Part shown: piece by piece, positions 1-6,326 of the stretch
How the letters are laid out: the number at the start of each line of letters is the position of its first letter
Numbering within the stretch: position 1 is the first letter of the stretch
DNA from: Gammaproteobacteria bacterium
GTDB taxonomy: Bacteria > Pseudomonadota > Gammaproteobacteria > UBA6429 > Thiohalophilaceae
Assembly: GCA_024641445.1 (NCBI GenBank)
Contig: JAHEDA010000052.1
Coordinates: forward strand, 3,350-12,552
DNA: 9,203 nucleotides
Direction: 5' to 3'
Notes under the pieces: generated by a model
Seen by the model: only the letters and a program-made list of their open reading frames with translations
The model's database searches: none
What the model was told of the DNA's origin: nothing
Translations under genes and position numbers: made by a program

Positions 1-1734
1 CGCTATGCAGTAGATGTCATGACGATAAACAATGTCCAACCCGGTGTGGCCTTCGGCACCGATTTCAATGGTATTTCCCAGCACAACGGCCCCCGCTTTG
101 GTGGTGAAGGTTGTGTGGGTGAAGATGAATCGACCAAGGTGCAATACCCGTTTACTATGACTGGGTTTGGCACCTTCGATAAGCAGAAGACGAGTCTACG
201 AGTATTCGATTTCAATACTGATGGATTGGCACACATCGGGCTCTTGCCTGACATGATTGAAGATCTGAAAAAGGATGGTTTAACATCTACACAACTCGAT
301 CCGCTATTTCAGTCAGCTGAGGCCTACATTCGCATGTGGGAGGCCACTGAACAAACCGCGGTTCCTGCTGTTTCATTGAATGATGCTGTTCCACCCGTCA
401 CCACCGCGACAATTATGCCAGCAGGTGCTGCGAACGGGTGGCGTAATCAGGATATTACGGTGACCCTGACTGCCATAGATTATGGCAATGCAGGTGTTGA
501 GCCATCGGGTGTTACGGATATTATCCATGGCTTGAGCGGCGATCCCAATCCTACTATCACGACTGGTTCTGTTGCCACCAGATTGATTGTGAGTGAGGGA
601 ATTAGTTCTCTCAACTACTCCGCTCGTGACCTTGCAGGCAATCAGGAAGCCACCAAGACTCTTGGCTTGAAATTGGACAAAACTCCACCGAGTATTGTCA
701 CAAACGGCCGCACAGCGGCCAACGCCAGCAACTGGAATAATACCGACGTGGTAGCCGGATTTAGCTGTACCGATGTACTTTCCGGTATTGCCTCGTGCAC
801 AAATACAGCTACGTTGACAACAGAGGGCAGTGGTCAATCCATCACTGGAACTGCCATTGACAATGCGGGCAATACCAGTTCGGCAATTGTAACTCCGGTG
901 AATATTGACAAGACTCCACCGACGATTGTCACAAACGGTCGTACAGTAGCCAACGCCAGTAATTGGAATAATACCGACGTGGTTGTCGGATTTGACTGTA
1001 CCGATATGCTTTCTGGCATCGCCTCCTGCTCGGATACGGTGGCGTTGACAACAGAGGGCAGTGGTCAATCCGTCACCGGGACAGCCGTTGACAATGCAGG
1101 CAATACCAGTTCGGCAGTTGTATCTCCAGTGAATATCGACAAGACCCCTCCCGTGGTAACGGTCACGGGTGTCATCGATGGCCAGAGCTATATAATTGGT
1201 ACGGTGCCCGCCGCGACATGTAGTACTGTGGATCAGCCGGGATTATCGGGGGTGGCGATACCTGCGACCGCATCCGTTAGTGGCGGTAATACTCATGGTG
1301 TTGGTACTTTCACGGCCACTTGTGCGGGTGCAGTCGACGTTGCTGGTAATACAGCTACCCCGGTATCGATTACTTATTACGTCCACTACGATTTCAAGGG
1401 CTTTTTTGCACCCGTGGACAATGCACCAACATTGAATACGGTCAATGCCGGGAGTAACATTCCAGTCAAGTTCAGCCTGACAGGGGATTACGGTACCGGC
1501 ATTTTCCTTAGTGGTCAGCCGAGTACGGTATCGGTTCCTTGTGATTCGCTCACGGTTTCTGACATTGTTGATGCAACCCTGACCTCTACCACAAGCGGTT
1601 TGTCATATGACTCATCGGCTGATCAATATAACTATCGTTGGAAGACTGATAAGGCACTGGCTGGAACCTGCCTCCGCTTGAATTTGAATCTGGACGATGG
1701 CAGTAATCACTTCTTCTTCATTAAATTCAAGTAG
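1..1734 (+). CDS. 3' part of a secreted M19-dipeptidase-like protein with Ig-like repeats and a C-terminal PxKF domain (5' end outside window)
   Basis: The frame is open to base 1, so the ATG at 19 is probably internal. Counting from base 1, residues 1 to about 114 look like the end of a TIM-barrel hydrolase of the membrane-dipeptidase (M19) type: GTDFNG near residue 19 and FDFNTDGLAHIGLLPD at 69-84. Residues of about 136-225 resemble an OmpL47/Ig-like domain (GWRNQDITVTLTA, then a DLAGNQE turn). Two nearly identical 77-residue Ig-like repeats follow at 226-302 and 303-379, each with DKTPP, a Cys pair and an AGNTSS turn. A more divergent third Ig-like domain ends near 459. The last ~115 residues match the PxKF-type domain (YDFKGFFAPVDN, IPVKFSL, WKTDKALAGTC, FFIKFK). 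The likely role is a secreted or surface hydrolase on an Ig-like stalk. The stalk assignment is firm; the M19 assignment rests on motif memory from a partial domain, and catalytic activity cannot be judged without the missing N-terminal part. A strong hairpin follows the stop. Confidence 0.8.
   Translation, partial: RYAVDVMTINNVQPGVAFGTDFNGISQHNGPRFGGEGCVGEDESTKVQYPFTMTGFGTFDKQKTSLRVFDFNTDGLAHIGLLPDMIEDLKKDGLTSTQLDPLFQSAEAYIRMWEATEQTAVPAVSLNDAVPPVTTATIMPAGAANGWRNQDITVTLTAIDYGNAGVEPSGVTDIIHGLSGDPNPTITTGSVATRLIVSEGISSLNYSARDLAGNQEATKTLGLKLDKTPPSIVTNGRTAANASNWNNTDVVAGFSCTDVLSGIASCTNTATLTTEGSGQSITGTAIDNAGNTSSAIVTPVNIDKTPPTIVTNGRTVANASNWNNTDVVVGFDCTDMLSGIASCSDTVALTTEGSGQSVTGTAVDNAGNTSSAVVSPVNIDKTPPVVTVTGVIDGQSYIIGTVPAATCSTVDQPGLSGVAIPATASVSGGNTHGVGTFTATCAGAVDVAGNTATPVSITYYVHYDFKGFFAPVDNAPTLNTVNAGSNIPVKFSLTGDYGTGIFLSGQPSTVSVPCDSLTVSDIVDATLTSTTSGLSYDSSADQYNYRWKTDKALAGTCLRLNLNLDDGSNHFFFIKFK
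676..1137 (+). repeat. 231-bp in-frame tandem duplication encoding two Ig-like domains
   Basis: Two adjacent 231-bp units (676-906 and 907-1137) encode 77-residue copies that I count as 64/77 identical. A third DKTPP start at 1138 continues into a diverged domain. The period is exactly in frame, so copy number can change by recombination without breaking the gene. Most differences are conservative (I/V, S/T, A/V), which points to a fairly recent duplication under selection to keep the fold. Each copy retains two Cys residues 11 apart, possibly a disulfide in an exported protein. Confidence 0.9.
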
Positions 1735-1758
1735 ACAACACGCTCAAGCGGCTTGCTG

Positions 1759-1801
1759 AACAACTCTGGGCGAGGTATTCACCACCTCGCCCGAGCTGTT
1801 T
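1759..1801 (+). terminator. Hairpin after the Ig-like gene, probable transcription terminator
   Basis: GGGCGAGGT (1768-1776) pairs perfectly with ACCTCGCCC (1784-1792) around a 7-nt loop. The stem extends outward through CTC/GAG (one bulged T) and AACA/TGTT (one mismatch). It lies 24 bp after the stop at 1734. The downstream tract is only TGTTTCGTCT, so it is not a textbook U-run. It could also act as an mRNA 3' stabiliser. Confidence 0.6.
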
Positions 1802-2370
1802 CGTCTCGTGCGTCTGCGCGATACTATGAAGAACAAGTAGTTGTAAAAGGGTCTCGATCAGTTGAGTGAAGAGGCAGCCTCTTTGTATTCCGCCCCATGA
1901 ACAATAAACGACCTCATCGTCAGCGCGGTGGGCGTGTTGCAGCGTGATGTGGTGGCCTTTCGTGTCAAGTTTGAATATAAGGTTGAAGTCAGCTTAGATA
2001 CGGTGAATGTGCATACCGCACGCTGGGTGAGTGTGACGACGAAAAGCGGCTGGAGGATTTCCAACGTATAACAACCACGCGGTGGAAGCCTCGTGTCTGT
2101 TGAGCTATCTCGCGCCAACACGGGTAAATCTGTAACTCACTGAGGAACGCTGGCCGGATATTCAGTTCCGTGCTTCATGTGAACACTAACTACTACTTGT
2201 CGGAATAAACGAGGCTGGTTGTGTCGCCAACGCCTGGCACAGTGGGGTAGGTGACTATTTTGAAGATGAATTGGCTTAACCTCGTAGGCCGGGCTTCATC
2301 TTATTCAACAAACCACGGGCGGGTTGCTACGGCAGAGGTGTGAGCCTATGTGTGGCTTTGAGGGAATCGC
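1802..2370. other. Gene-poor spacer with a decayed-looking reading frame
   Basis: I find no intact gene here. On the + strand one frame stays readable from about 1844 to 2142, broken by TGA at 1898 and TAA at 2069. The stretch 1901-2068 reads like protein (LQRDVVAFRVKFEYKVEV, then ARWVSVTTKSG) but I do not recognise a family. This may be an eroded gene or chance. An 87-codon frame on the opposite strand (1858-2121) has implausible composition and is taken as its shadow. An inverted repeat, AAGATGAA (2263-2270) and TTCATCTT (2295-2302), lies about 70 bp past the end of the minus-strand regulator. It might help end that transcript, although it has no U-run. Confidence 0.3.
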
Positions 2371-3912
2371 TCAGGCTCCGTTCCCGTTAGTCCCATTAGC
2401 CCACAGCAAGGCCAGTCTCTCGGCCACATGATGCCCATGGGTCAACGCCACTTCGTTCAAGCTGAGCAGTTTACGAAGTTGGCGTGCCGCGACCAGCGCC
2501 TTGCGAGCCTCACCGCTATGTCCCATGCGATCCAATACCGCCGCCTCCAGGACACGTGTGAGATAAAGTTTTGGATCACGTTGACTTGCAGTGCGTGCCT
2601 CTGACAGGGCCTCGTCAATACGATTTGCCCTGAGCAGAAAAATACCCAGTGCCCAGCCCCAAAAACCAAGTCGCAGGTCCCGTGGGCTTATCTTCATCCC
2701 AAAGCGCATTTTTTCGATGCCTGTCTCATGTTGACCTGATAAGGCCAGAGCAGTGCCCAAGGCGACGTGAGCCTGGGCATTGCTGGGATCAATATCCAGC
2801 GCAAGATGCAGTATTTCAATACCTCGATCAAGGTGTCCCAGATCGCACAATGCACATCCGGCGTAGCCCAGCACCTCGGAACTACCGTGATCCAGTTCAA
2901 TTGCACGATTGGCGGCATTCAGCGCACCGGCTCGCATCGAAGAAGATTCGGAGAGCACCCCGATTTTGCCTGCCAGAGCGGTTAATAACGCATATTGGGC
3001 ATGACCCAAACCGAAAGATGGGTCAAGCTCCACGCATTGTTGGAGATGTGATCTCGCCTCGGCCATAGCGTCCTCGCCCCAGCCCTTCAATGCGATTGCA
3101 CCGACAGCCTGATGGTAATGCGCCCATGCGTCCTGATTTTCGGGGCGCTGACGGCGAACATGCGCGATTTCTGCGCGCCTGAGTTCGGGTTCAAGTTGCG
3201 AAATGATTCCGCGTGCAATCTCTTCCTGCAAGTCAACAGCGGCATCAGGATAACTATCGAAGCGCCCACTCCACAATACATGCCCTGAGGCCGCATCGGT
3301 AAGTTGCGTTGAGATTCGAAGCACATCACCCACTGGACGCACACTGCCCTCTACCACAAAGCGAACGCCAAGTTGATGGGCGACCTCAGGCAGACTGGCC
3401 TGCTGTCCGCGAAAAGCAAAAGAGGATGCGTGGGATATCAGCAAGAAACCTGAGACGCGTGCCAACAGCGCAATGACATCTTCAGTCAGGCCGTTGGCCA
3501 GAAGATTAACATGGGGGTCGTCCGACAACACGTTAAAAGGCAGCACGGCAATAGTGGGTCTGTCCGTGTAGAGAGTGGGTGCCCGTTTGATCTCATCCAG
3601 AGGTGAAGCAGCCGCTTGCCGCACTTCAAATGAAAATCGATAGCCGCGCCCCGCAATCGTGGTAATTGCCTGTTGGCCCAGTAGTTTACGCAGTGCCGAT
3701 ATCTGCACCGTTAAATTGTTTTCCTCAACGACCAGGCCAGGCCAAACGATTTCAAGAATCTCGCTCTTCGTGATAACCCGATCGCAATGCGCCAATAAAC
3801 ACAACAGCACATCGAAGGCCCGTGCGCCGATTGTGGCCGGTTTACCGTCAACCAGCAGCAGACGCTCTGCCGACCTCACTTCAAAGCGATCAAAGAAATA
3901 GTGGTTTTGCAC
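2371..3912 (-). CDS. Winged-helix (OmpR/PhoB-type) transcriptional regulator with TolB-N-like and TPR domains
   Basis: From the GTG at 3912 the product is 513 residues. Residues 1-97 form an OmpR/PhoB-type winged helix: RAFDVLLCLL, the recognition-helix region ENNLTVQISALRKLLG at 64-79, and the wing TIAGRGYRF at 85-93. Residues of about 117-250 match the TolB-N/FlgO-like module common after such domains (TIAVLPFNVLSDDP, FVVEGSVRP, LRISTQLTDAASGHVLWSG). Residues of about 260-480 are TPR-like helices (AIELDHGSSEVLGYAG, ALDIDPSNAQAHVALG). No membrane segment is evident, so unlike CadC it is probably cytosolic, and there is no receiver domain. It likely binds DNA and senses through the TPR/TolB-like part; the ligand and targets are unknown. 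The frame also allows a TTG start at 3942, but GTG is preferred: MQNHYFFDRFEV matches the usual family start, a G-rich ribosome site lies just upstream, and a candidate promoter overlaps the TTG. It is divergent from the gene at 4107. Confidence 0.88.
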   Translation of the reverse strand: MQNHYFFDRFEVRSAERLLLVDGKPATIGARAFDVLLCLLAHCDRVITKSEILEIVWPGLVVEENNLTVQISALRKLLGQQAITTIAGRGYRFSFEVRQAAASPLDEIKRAPTLYTDRPTIAVLPFNVLSDDPHVNLLANGLTEDVIALLARVSGFLLISHASSFAFRGQQASLPEVAHQLGVRFVVEGSVRPVGDVLRISTQLTDAASGHVLWSGRFDSYPDAAVDLQEEIARGIISQLEPELRRAEIAHVRRQRPENQDAWAHYHQAVGAIALKGWGEDAMAEARSHLQQCVELDPSFGLGHAQYALLTALAGKIGVLSESSSMRAGALNAANRAIELDHGSSEVLGYAGCALCDLGHLDRGIEILHLALDIDPSNAQAHVALGTALALSGQHETGIEKMRFGMKISPRDLRLGFWGWALGIFLLRANRIDEALSEARTASQRDPKLYLTRVLEAAVLDRMGHSGEARKALVAARQLRKLLSLNEVALTHGHHVAERLALLWANGTNGNGA

Positions 3913-3932
3913 GCATCCCCCCGGAGGGGCGT

Positions 3933-3951
3933 ATTTTAGCAACTTTTAGCA
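3933..3951 (-). promoter_or_regulatory. Direct repeat TTTTAGCA x2 (10-bp period), candidate operator/promoter of the winged-helix regulator
   Basis: TTTTAGCA occurs at 3934-3941 and again at 3944-3951, exactly 10 bp apart. Head-to-tail half-sites about one helical turn apart are how OmpR/PhoB-family winged helices usually bind. The repeat sits directly upstream of the preferred GTG of a gene encoding such a domain, which suggests autoregulation. On the minus strand the copy nearer the gene also reads as an extended -10 (TG-C-TAAAAT, 3941-3933). No good -35 is seen. A small hairpin (CCCC/GGGG, 3929-3919) between this element and the GTG could partly mask the ribosome site. Operator function is inference. 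Confidence 0.4.
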
Positions 3952-4061
3952 TAATTTCACGAATTAAAAAGGACGGTGCTGGTTCGAAGAGAAGATACTT
4001 CCGTCACTGTTCGGCAAGCTTTACGATTCTTCAGAAGTCCGGGAGGGTATCTAAAATATAG

Positions 4062-4085
4062 CCCTTGACTCATGTAGTCTAATCT
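4062..4085 (+). promoter_or_regulatory. Possible promoter/operator ahead of the metal-dependent hydrolase gene
   Basis: TTGACT (4065-4070) is a good -35-like hexamer, but no well-spaced -10 follows. GACT and AGTC (4067-4070 and 4076-4079) form a small inverted repeat around CATGT, and TAATCT follows at 4080. The 9-mer CCCTTGACT recurs upstream of the TetR gene at 6584-6592. This may be a regulator site, but the arms are short. Confidence 0.25.
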
Positions 4086-4106
4086 ACCAACCAAGCGAGG
4101 CAAGCC

Positions 4107-4928
4107 ATGACCCATCCACTTACCGTACGCATGATGGCCTTCGAGGTACCCTCAACGGAGGACTTCAATCCACTTTATATTGCGGGCAACGCAACCCTTT
4201 CCTATTTACATACTGCCTTGGGCCTGTACGCCGTGTACCTGGAACCCTTCATGGTGAAATCCATGCGCAGGGTGATGCCGCAGATACGTGACGAGGCGCT
4301 CAGGGAGTCAGTGGACCGTTTCTGCAGACAAGAGTCGCAGCATTACCAAAAGCATGCCGATTTCAATAAAGTGGTGCTGGCCCGTAACTACCCCGGGCTA
4401 GAGGTGAGAATGAAGCAACTTCGCGATGAGTTTGACGGCTACCTGCGCGACAGGTCTGACCGCTTCTGTATCGGCTTTGTCGAGGGTTTCGAATCCTACA
4501 CGGCTCAAAGCGCGCTGACCATGGTCGCCAGTGGTCTGTACGAGCATGAGCTCACCGACCCGCGCTTTGCAAAACTGTTTAAATGGCACTTGATCGAGGA
4601 GATTGAGCACCGCAATGTGGCCTATGATATCTATCAGCACTTGTATGGCAGTTATCTGGTTAGAGCATACATGTGCTGGAGGGCACAGCGTCACCTGTTC
4701 AGATTTTATGCGGATTGCATGCGTATCTTATCGGCGGCAGAGGGGGGGCGCGGTGGTGCTCATTACCGAACAAGCTTCAAACACCGGCTGCTTTTCAGTC
4801 GGATTAGCCCATTTGCTAAACGTCTACGCACTCTGCTGCCTGGATACACGCCGCATCACCTACGGGTGCCGGCCAGCATCTCCACACAGGCAGAGCAATT
4901 AAGCAGCAAGGCGGTTAGCATACAGTGA
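4107..4928 (+). CDS. Predicted metal-dependent hydrolase (COG3687/PF10118 family), ferritin-like di-metal signature
   Basis: A 273-residue protein with a GAGG ribosome site 6 bp before the ATG. The sequence pattern matches the COG3687 'predicted metal-dependent hydrolase' family: a central RQESQHYQKH (74-83), FVEGFESYT (124-132), and EEIEHRNVAYDIY (164-176). Candidate metal ligands are E46, E76-x2-H79, E126 or E129, and E165-x2-H168. This E, ExxH, E, ExxH order is the pattern of four-helix-bundle di-iron carboxylate proteins, so an oxygen- or metal-dependent redox reaction is as plausible as hydrolysis. It has no signal peptide and is probably cytosolic, perhaps membrane-associated through the aromatic, basic helix around 181-205. 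The last ~50 residues look disordered. The substrate is unknown. The family call is fairly sure; the chemistry is inference. It stands alone, divergent from the winged-helix regulator, which may control it. Confidence 0.8.
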   Translation: MTHPLTVRMMAFEVPSTEDFNPLYIAGNATLSYLHTALGLYAVYLEPFMVKSMRRVMPQIRDEALRESVDRFCRQESQHYQKHADFNKVVLARNYPGLEVRMKQLRDEFDGYLRDRSDRFCIGFVEGFESYTAQSALTMVASGLYEHELTDPRFAKLFKWHLIEEIEHRNVAYDIYQHLYGSYLVRAYMCWRAQRHLFRFYADCMRILSAAEGGRGGAHYRTSFKHRLLFSRISPFAKRLRTLLPGYTPHHLRVPASISTQAEQLSSKAVSIQ

Positions 4929-5010
4929 TTTCCTGTTTCAGAAACCAGAAAATATTTGGAAATTTATTGTCTTACCTCGCGTTCAAAGGGGCAGAGAAAT
5001 TAATTTAATC

Positions 5011-5308
5011 CTAGGTCAGGCTGAGTCTGGGAATCCAAATATGACGAGGGTATGATGTGTCAGGACAGTTTATATTGAAGAAGGTGGCCTCTGCACGCGA
5101 GGCAATTTGCGGGCAATAGGTCCAGCCATCACATTTGAATTGAGTGTTGATTGAAAAATGATAATGAGCCATCTTGTCGATTGCTGGTATCTGCCGACCC
5201 GGTTGATTCAGTCCTAATCTCTAGTTTGGTGCTATTGGTCTTCTGCGTGGCATACCAATCGAGTATTCGGACGAGGAGGACAACTGTCAATTTTCGTATA
5301 TTATTCAT
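5011..5308 (-). pseudogene. Frameshifted small excalibur-domain protein gene (pseudogene)
   Basis: An ATG at 5308-5306 has a canonical GGAGG (5320-5316) 7 bp upstream. It opens a 59-codon frame (MNNIRKLTVVLLVRILDWYA, a basic then hydrophobic start like a membrane anchor) that ends at TGA 5131-5129. The adjacent frame, open from 5220 to the TAG at 5013-5011, encodes FKCDGWTYCPQIASRAEA followed by TFFNINCP. This is recognisably the gammaproteobacterial excalibur pattern, which I remember as roughly CDGRxxCSQMxSCxEAxxFLxNCP followed by an acidic, Ca-binding DGDGDGIPCE. Here the third Cys is Arg, the conserved Arg is Trp, and the acidic loop has become RHIWIPRL. The simplest reading is one intact gene (short anchor, linker, excalibur domain) broken by an indel between about 5220 and 5167 and now decaying. 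The flanking gaps (4929-5010 and 5309-5452) hold no gene. GGGGCA at 5399-5404 and TGCCCC at 5438-5443 form a distant inverted pair after the next gene's stop. Confidence 0.65.
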
Positions 5309-5452
5309 TATCCATCCTCCATCAATGTAGTCGAGTTTGGTAATACTTTCTGCAAAACATTTTGTGACATGGTGATATCAATGTTGGCGTGTGCAATCGG
5401 GGCAGGGTACGTATTACGGTTGTATTAGTATAGAATGTGCCCCGCCATGGTA

Positions 5453-5755
5453 TTATTTATTTGTAAAATAGGCGGCGCAGGCGAGAATGGCTAGCCCGAC
5501 TCCAAAAATGATCTTCTCAACCGTCGGGTCGTGCTGGAGTTTTCTGTAATTTACCGCAAGACCGATAAGACCAATCGTAGTCACAAGCAAAGTGGCAAGA
5601 ACCCCGTATGTCCATGCCTGGAGATTAGCGAGTGCTAATGCCACATACAAGAAACCGAAAACCGCTGGCGGCACGTTCCCCTTGATACCAAAGCGCCAGA
5701 TGATAACCCCGTGCAACATGGCGTTAACAAGCAGCAGTAAAGATAGAATCATCAT
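5453..5755 (-). CDS. Small integral membrane protein of unknown function, about four transmembrane segments
   Basis: A 100-residue, very hydrophobic protein with GGGAG 8 bp before the first of two adjacent ATG codons (5755 or 5752). Predicted membrane segments lie near residues 1-20, 30-48, 50-68 and 82-98. A polar stretch, NYRKLQHDPTVEK at 69-81, separates the third from the fourth, and the chain ends in a short FTNK tail. The only charged or polar side chains inside the membrane are a few such as H15 and N11 in the first segment. I do not recognise a named family. It lies 117 bp downstream of, and on the same strand as, the haem-copper-oxidase-like gene, so the two are probably cotranscribed, with two hairpins in the gap. 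A role as a membrane partner of that protein is inference. Confidence 0.7.
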   Translation of the reverse strand: MMILSLLLLVNAMLHGVIIWRFGIKGNVPPAVFGFLYVALALANLQAWTYGVLATLLVTTIGLIGLAVNYRKLQHDPTVEKIIFGVGLAILACAAYFTNK

Positions 5756-5785
5756 GAGTAGTACTCCCTGAATGTACTGTTATAC

Positions 5786-5805
5786 CCCACAGCATGGTCT
5801 GTGGG
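5786..5805 (-). other. Perfect 7-bp hairpin in the leader of the 100-residue membrane protein gene
   Basis: CCCACAG (5786-5792) and CTGTGGG (5799-5805) form a perfect stem with a 6-nt loop. On the minus-strand transcript this lies about 18 bases before the GGGAG ribosome site of the gene starting at 5755. It could be an RNA processing or stability element, or a protein-binding palindrome. It is not a terminator of the usual kind, as no U-run follows. Confidence 0.45.
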
Positions 5806-5825
5806 CGAGCCAAATGCTGAGTTAA

Positions 5826-5858
5826 GGGACGGACAAATAATAGCCATTTGACCGTCCC
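5826..5858 (-). terminator. Long hairpin just after the haem-copper-oxidase-like gene, possible attenuator
   Basis: GGGACGG (5826-5832) pairs with CCGTCCC (5852-5858). After one mismatch the stem continues with CAAAT/ATTTG (5834-5838 and 5846-5850) around a 7-nt loop, giving 12 pairs in 33 nt. It begins 15 bp after the stop codon of the upstream gene. The following minus-strand sequence, TTAACTC, is only weakly U-rich, so partial termination or 3'-end protection of the upstream message is likelier than full termination. Confidence 0.5.
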
Positions 5859-5872
5859 GGTCGAGTAACTTG

Positions 5873-6250
5873 CTATGAATTTTTAGCTGACTTAATGAAG
5901 AGCACTTTCATGAGAATCATTCCTAAAAGAACAGCAAGTGTCGATACAGTCAGAACTGGGTCGATGGTTTCTTGTGAAACGAAATTACCATATAACAGGA
6001 ATAAACCAATCACTACGCCAATCGTCCCGGCCTGGTGAATATAAAACTGTACTTGAGATAGTTTTGAGGTTGTATTATTAAGCCATAATTTATGACACAA
6101 GCCATAAACAAACGACACTACAAATCCGATAAGCATGATGTGGGCATGTGTAACCAATTGCCCATGATTCTTGGAGGCTGCCATGAATATCCCAAGTGCT
6201 AAGCCAATAATGGCATAACCCAATCCAGTTGCTACAAATTTTCTATCCAT
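5873..6250 (-). CDS. Small four-helix membrane protein resembling an isolated part of haem-copper oxidase subunit I
   Basis: A 125-residue membrane protein with AGGAGA 4 bp before the ATG. Segments lie near residues 7-24, 34-56, 69-90 and 98-119. The motif NHGQLVTHAHIMLIGF (28-43), followed by SFVYGLCHKLW, resembles the His-containing helix pair of NorB/CcoN-type haem-copper oxidase subunit I proteins. The His residues are H29, H35, H37, H53 and H72. At about a quarter of subunit I length it cannot be a full oxidase. Stand-alone proteins of this kind are known as uncharacterised membrane proteins, and the retained His residues suggest haem or metal binding, though this is unproven. It is probably the first gene of a two-gene minus-strand unit with the 100-residue membrane protein, and its upstream region carries a 7-bp tandem repeat. 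Membrane location is sure, superfamily kinship moderately so. Confidence 0.75.
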   Translation of the reverse strand: MDRKFVATGLGYAIIGLALGIFMAASKNHGQLVTHAHIMLIGFVVSFVYGLCHKLWLNNTTSKLSQVQFYIHQAGTIGVVIGLFLLYGNFVSQETIDPVLTVSTLAVLLGMILMKVLFIKSAKNS

Positions 6251-6291
6251 ACACTCTCCTTGATTGTGATTGATGGTGTGTTAAAAATTAC

Positions 6292-6326
6292 TATGCCTTA
6301 TGCCTTATGCCTTATGCCTTATGCCC
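6292..6326. repeat. Heptanucleotide tandem repeat (TATGCCT), almost five copies
   Basis: Four perfect TATGCCT units (6292-6319) are followed by TATGCCC (6320-6326). The array is non-coding and lies 41 bp upstream of the start of the minus-strand gene at 6250, where its promoter should be. A 7-bp unit can gain or lose copies by slipped-strand pairing. Each change would alter spacing by a non-integral helical turn, so promoter strength could vary between cells. That effect is inference. Confidence 0.9.

Noticed and set aside
373..1068. 231-codon open frame on the minus strand
   Set aside because: It lies entirely antisense to the Ig-like repeats, echoes their period, and its Cys/Arg-rich translation resembles no protein family.
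1858..2121. 87-codon minus-strand frame
   Set aside because: Composition is not protein-like (Thr/Arg/Ser-rich without structure) and no ribosome site is evident. The opposite strand looks more like eroded coding sequence.
2649..3068. 139-codon + frame opposite the winged-helix regulator
   Set aside because: The regulator on the other strand has continuous domain matches; this frame has none.
4398..4694. 98-codon minus-strand frame within the metal-dependent hydrolase gene
   Set aside because: It is antisense to conserved ligand motifs and shows no independent signal.
6260..6273. FNR/Anr-type box (TTGAT-N4-ATCAA) ahead of the oxidase-like gene
   Set aside because: Only the first half-site fits; the second reads ATTGA, and the site would lie downstream of the expected promoter.
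6292..6326. CRISPR-like array
   Set aside because: The repeats are 7 bp and contiguous with no spacers, so this is a simple tandem repeat.
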